Origin: Bordetella genomosp. 7
GTDB lineage: Bacteria > Pseudomonadota > Gammaproteobacteria > Burkholderiales > Burkholderiaceae_B
DNA: 64,000 bases
Direction: 5' to 3'
Assembly (NCBI RefSeq): GCF_002261265.1
Contig: NZ_NEVK01000003.1
Span: 868,001-932,000 of the forward strand
Within the stretch, counting starts at the first letter, position 1; every line of letters starts with the position of its first letter. The position numbers were made by a program, and so were the translations under genes. This document shows positions 63,645 through 64,000 of the stretch, piece after piece. Below the pieces are notes generated by a model. The model saw nothing but the letters and a program-made list of their open reading frames with translations. It made no database searches and had not been told where the DNA came from.

Positions 63645-64000
63645 ATGCATGAAACACCCGAGCGCCGCACTCGATCGCCCGCGGATCCGATCTTTTTCGG
63701 CTGGCGCGTCGTGGCGGCGGCTTTTGTCATCGCGGTGTTTGCCTGGGGCATAGGGTTCTATGGTCCGCCCATTTTCCTCGGGGTGCTGCAGGTTTCGCGG
63801 GGCTGGCCGCTTGCGTTGATATCGGCAGCCATCTCGGTGCACTTTCTTTGCGGGGCCGCGGTGGTTGCCGCCCTGGATGCGCTGCATCGCCGATACGGCG
63901 TTGCCGCCACCACCGGCGCGGGTGCGTTGGTGGCTGCCATCGGCTTGTTGGGGTGGGGATACGCGCGCGAGCCGTGGCAGCTTTTCGTCGCCGTCCTGTT
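63645..64000 (+). CDS. MFS transporter, N-terminal part (cut by window end)
   Basis: Only the first 118 residues are inside the window. After a short hydrophilic start (ETPERRTRSPADP) comes FFGWRVVAAAFVIAVFAWGI, then GFYGPPIFLGVLQVSRGW, the helix-1 pattern of an MFS group often annotated as metabolite or oxalate/formate-like antiporters. Three further hydrophobic stretches follow. No stop occurs before the edge. It begins 83 bp after the GFA gene on the same strand. Confidence 0.8.
   Translation, partial: MHETPERRTRSPADPIFFGWRVVAAAFVIAVFAWGIGFYGPPIFLGVLQVSRGWPLALISAAISVHFLCGAAVVAALDALHRRYGVAATTGAGALVAAIGLLGWGYAREPWQLFVAVL

Overview
The window looks like a chromosomal segment of a Bordetella-type betaproteobacterium (Alcaligenaceae). 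It is GC-rich throughout. The housekeeping blocks are recA-recX, sucCD-terC, hemCDXY-ppa and guaB-guaA. Four intact Bug (TctC-type) solute-binding proteins and a TctD/TctE-like two-component system are also typical of this group. I could not run a search, so genus level is an inference from gene content. I saw no tRNA, rRNA, CRISPR array, transposase or integrase.

Layout. 1-5.1 kb: end of a small membrane protein, an aspartate carbamoyltransferase with an N-terminal helix-turn-helix-like extension behind a 25-bp near-perfect palindrome, rdgC, a DUF3185 protein, a gene-free stretch with a candidate minus-strand RNA, and an MHS-family transporter. 5.2-7.4 kb: two-component system. 7.5-13.4 kb: SOS-controlled recA-recX, divergent metR/metE, DUF2889. 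13.5-22.7 kb: sucCD, terC, a 37-residue pilin-like micro-ORF, the haem genes hemCDXY, ppa, a fumarylacetoacetase-family enzyme, and an entericidin.

22.9-31.9 kb: a compact Tad/Flp pilus locus. It holds a prepilin, TadG-like and TadE-like proteins, an unknown periplasmic protein, CpaB, the CpaC secretin, an FHA-TadA ATPase, TadB, TadC and DUF192. Seven consecutive junctions are ATGA overlaps. No prepilin peptidase or TadZ is encoded here. 31.9-36.4 kb: a methyltransferase, a frameshifted LysR regulator next to a class II aldolase and a Bug protein, and DUF2239. 36.5-41.3 kb: guaB and guaA, which share an unusual ACTAGGT motif upstream, then a membrane protein and an SDR.

41.3-51.5 kb: a triple-PAS LuxR regulator, a Bug/LysR divergent pair around two perfect palindromes, a 1109-residue fusion of an NDP-forming acyl-CoA synthetase with DUF1254/DUF1214 domains, DUF454, a Nu-class-like GST, a small lipoprotein and a Bcr/CflA-type transporter. 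51.5-61.7 kb: a seven-gene catabolic operon resembling the pim dicarboxylate beta-oxidation operon, with a CaiB-type CoA-transferase and two Bug receptors, divergent from a LysR regulator. 61.7-64 kb: an M20 amidohydrolase, a GFA protein and the start of an MFS transporter that runs off the edge.

Strongest candidates for something undescribed: the acyl-CoA synthetase/DUF1254/DUF1214 fusion, the HTH-ATCase with its own palindromic operator candidate, and the small Tad system with a DUF192 member and a degenerate FHA domain.
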